Shown: one piece after another, positions 61,486 through 64,000 of the stretch
How the letters are laid out: the number at the start of each line of letters is the position of its first letter
Position numbering within the stretch: the stretch's first letter is position 1
Assembly: GCA_021628825.1 (NCBI GenBank)
Contig: JAJXRY010000001.1
Location: 186,001 to 250,000 of the forward strand
Length of the DNA stretch: 64,000 bases
Direction: 5' to 3'
DNA from: Lachnospiraceae bacterium
GTDB lineage: Bacteria > Bacillota > Clostridia > Lachnospirales > Lachnospiraceae
Notes under the pieces: model-generated
The model's input: the letters and a program-made list of their open reading frames with translations, nothing else
What the model was told of the DNA's origin: nothing
Databases searched by the model: none
Position numbers and translations under genes: made by a program

Positions 61486-62270
61486 ATGCTTTTTAAAAAG
61501 GATGTCAGTGATAACCATATAATAGATTTTTTTCACAGAATGCTTTAAGCGTATTTTCACAGAAGGTTATTGTATATACAAGTATTTTTTTGGCTCATAT
61601 GATAAAAATACTTGAACCTTTATGTATTGATAAAAATTGTGAATATTATATATTTACGGATCAGGAGATTCCAGAAAATTCAATTTGGAAAAAAGATAAT
61701 TCGATAATTCCAGAGTATTGTGATACTCCAGCCATAGATATGTAAAGATGTTTCCATACAAATTTTTTTAATTGTGAATATTCAATCTATATTGATGGAA
61801 ATCTTCAATTGGTTGGACATCCATCGCAGTTAGTGCAGAAGAATCTCAATGAATGTAAGACAGGTATAGGCATGCATTTGTCACCACGAGAAAATTGTAT
61901 ATACGAAGAAGCAGAAAATGTGTGTCATGTTGGTAAAATAACAAAGGGTGAAAAAAGGGAAGTTCGGAAATTGTATAAAGAAGCAAATATGCCACGCCAT
62001 TTTGGCATGTGTGAATGTAATGTTATTGTACGAAATCATGAAAATGAAAATATGAAGCAAATTATGGAAAAGTGGTGGAAGTATTATTTGGAAGGTGTCA
62101 AACGAGATCAGCTATATTTTACATACACAGTATACATTAGTGGTTTTAAGTTTACGGATATCAATACTTTTGGTGCATCTGTAAATGATAATGTTCATTT
62201 TTTTAAGAACAGAACATACAAAGAGGTAGATGAAAAAAAGAAAAAAATGCAACAGAAGAAATTTCATATC
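61486..62270 (+). CDS. DUF616 (TOD1/MUCI70-like) glycosyltransferase domain protein (frame breaks)
   Basis: After joining pieces the protein shows the DUF616 pattern: KVIVYTSIFGSYDKILEP, YYIFTDQEIPENSIW, SIYIDGNLQLVGHPSQLV, MPRHFGMCECNVIVRNHEN and WWKYYLEGVKRDQLYF. These proteins are taken as glycosyltransferases in capsule loci. Breaks occur near 61535-61550, 61574-61592, 61740 and near the 3' end. Start and end are approximate. The AT-richness and high break density make details uncertain. Confidence 0.6.
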
Positions 62271-63486
62271 ATCATATTTGATTTCAATAACATATTGATT
62301 TGTATTTTTTATATATGTATATTACTCCTGCATATTTTATTTATGGAGATTTTTTTACGACCCTATATCCAATAATTCGATATGGGCGATGCGTGTTATC
62401 AATATACTTTATTTTTACAATGCATTTATAAAAAGAAAATATAAGATTGAACTATTACATCTTATGATTCTTCTGTTTTTGTTTGACACTTTTTGTTTTC
62501 ATCGTTGCTGGGAGATTTAAATCTAGTTTCATGGATAAATAGTACATTACAAATTATTGGATGTTTTGCATTTGCAGATTATTATAAGAATAGATTGAAT
62601 AGTGTTATAAAAAAATAGGGTTTTTGGTATTTTTTTATCTAGTACTTGTGGTTAACAATATTTTTGATGCTATTACATCCACGGTATTTATTTATTGTTC
62701 ATAATGAGTTGGGGGAATCAGCTTTATCATTTTTGCTTCTTCGAAAAAAACGCATTTTTCGATGTTTTGTTTTCCATTATTACTTTTTTTCACATTTAGC
62801 ATATGAAAAGAGAATAATTGGTAAGACCCAGCTAGTAGTTTCAATTGTGCAAGCAGCATTTGGACCTATTAGGGCACTTTCTGCTACGTCATCTGTATCG
62901 ATTTTATTATTTGAAGGCATCATGATACTTAAAAAAGAGATATCATACGATCAAAAAGTTATGGATATCTGTATTAATTATAGTGTGTGCTATGCAGCTT
63001 ATATTTACATATATATTTAGAACAGAATTTGTGCAGCATATTGTAATTGATTATCTTCATAAAGATGCAACTTTTATCTGGACGTGCAATGATATGGGAC
63101 AGTGCACATGAGCTGATAGGAAAACATCCTATATTGGGTATGGGGAATGGAAAAAATGGATCATATTACTATTGCGTAGTTGGAGATTATGAGCAAGGAA
63201 GTATTATGTGGGCACATAATACCAGCTTGGATTTGCTTACCCAAGGAGGGCTACTTCTTTTGGCTTCATTTTATTGTATTGTGATTCTCTCAATTAAAAA
63301 AAGCTATTCAATACAATAAAATATATTGAACAGGAAAATATGATTTTTATAACGATGTTATTTGTTTACTGCGTAATGGGGTACACTGAACGCTTCGATT
63401 TTTCGCATAGATCTGTATTTAATTTTTAGTTTATCTTTTTTTCATTTGCAAACGCTGCAAACTATAAGGTTATGAATGCAATATAA
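62240..63486 (+). CDS. O-antigen polymerase/ligase-like membrane protein, Wzy (many frame breaks)
   Basis: This region is translated in pieces as one highly hydrophobic protein with many membrane helices. The Wzy_C/O-antigen ligase signature is clear near its 3' end: LSGRAMIWDSAHELIGKHPILGMGNG, followed by WAHNTSLDLLTQGGLL and further helices. It would polymerise repeat units outside the membrane. At least eight breaks at T- and A-runs prevent an exact model; coordinates are approximate. Position after glycosyltransferases is usual. Confidence 0.65.
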
Positions 63487-63500
63487 GGAGTATTATTTCA

Positions 63501-64000
63501 ATGATAAAATTATTGATAAAAGGATTTATAGATTTTTATGAAAAAAATCAGCAAGAAATATCTAGAATTAATCTAAATGATTGAAAAAGTTATCTTTGGT
63601 AAAAATTTACGGATTCAAAAATGGCAGTTGTATTTTTATTGATAGAGGTAGTGTTATAGTAGAAAAATTCAAAGCTTTTTGTGTACAGTTATTGGTCATC
63701 CTCAAATACACATAGGTAGAAATTTTTCATTCAACAAGGAATTTGACGATTCAATGTGCAAAAAGTGATTATAGGTAATGAAGTTTTTATGTGCATCTGA
63801 TATTTTTTTATAATTGATTATAATCATGGATTGAATCCTAAGAGTAAAAAAATTATTTAGAGAATGATTTGGAAATCTCAGAAGGCGTAAATATAGAAGA
63901 TGGTGTATGGATAGGAAATAATGTCATTATACTAGGAGGCGTGACAATTGGTAAAAAGGCAATAATTGGGGCGGGATCTGGTGTTACACATAATGTTCCA
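63501..64000 (+). CDS. Hexapeptide-repeat acyltransferase, 3' end beyond the window (frame breaks)
   Basis: A left-handed beta-helix acetyltransferase is visible at the end of the window: VNIEDGVWIGNNVIILGGVTIGKKAIIGAGSGVTHNVP. The start is ATG 63501 with AAGGAG 11 bases upstream. The middle contains several frame breaks near 63583, 63650, 63690, 63765 and 63850. It probably acetylates a sugar of the surface polymer. Truncated by the window edge. Confidence 0.65.

Overview
The window looks like a chromosomal piece of a low-to-mid GC, spore-forming Firmicute, most likely a gut Lachnospiraceae. The evidence is a Clostridia-style dcw cell-division cluster, the spoIIGA-sigE-sigG sporulation set, Lachnospiraceae-type hypothetical families (DUF5688, DUF4037/DUF4125, DUF6431), a LoaP-controlled capsule locus and an intact bile salt hydrolase active site. 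The assignment comes from gene content and is an inference.

Layout. (1) 1-9.2 kb: murD (cut by the window edge), ftsW/spoVE, murA, divIB/ftsQ, ftsZ, then spoIIGA, sigE, ylmC (opposite strand) and sigG. (2) 9.2-13.1 kb: a riboswitch-like attenuator in front of a lone Na+-pump beta subunit and a 38-residue OadG-like subunit, then nrdR and a DUF4143 ATPase. (3) 13.2-18.2 kb: a complete oppABCDF peptide importer. (4) 18.3-23.2 kb: yqeG, aroE, aroK, aroQ, efp, a DUF5688 gene and tRNA-Arg(CCG). (5) 23.2-36.2 kb: an SH3 cell-wall protein, a Gfo/Idh oxidoreductase with a repetitive tail, an 86-bp minisatellite, gdhA, an ECF S-component, a patatin, a TPR-DUF4037-DUF4125 protein, a MATE exporter and an aroA with repeat insertions. 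(6) 36.2-43.1 kb: hflX, an RluF-type pseudouridine synthase, ligA, metA, bile salt hydrolase and an Hpt protein. (7) 43.2-46.1 kb: a three-gene transposon on the minus strand (DUF6431, DDE transposase, AAA ATPase). (8) 46.2-47.9 kb: an HD-GYP response regulator facing an XRE regulator. (9) 48.1-64 kb: a capsule/exopolysaccharide locus with tyrosine-kinase control genes, an LCP transferase, a sortase-like lipoprotein that has lost its catalytic residues, a secreted protein, LoaP, a sugar kinase plus nucleotidyltransferase, an initiating phosphoglycosyl transferase, glycosyltransferases, an epimerase, a Wzy polymerase and an acetyltransferase cut by the window end. The last 6 kb are clearly more AT-rich.

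Quality caution. More than sixty single-base frame breaks occur, nearly all in homopolymer runs, and they hit essential genes (ftsW, divIB, efp, aroK, ligA) as often as accessory ones. I read them as uncorrected sequencing indels, not gene decay. Genes split this way are annotated here as one CDS across the break.

Most interesting points: the attenuator/riboswitch before oadB, the catalytically empty sortase-like lipoprotein in the capsule locus, hairpin repeat elements placed directly behind terminators, a 183-bp inverted-repeat element, and in-frame low-complexity repeat expansions in EPSP synthase and a Gfo/Idh oxidoreductase.
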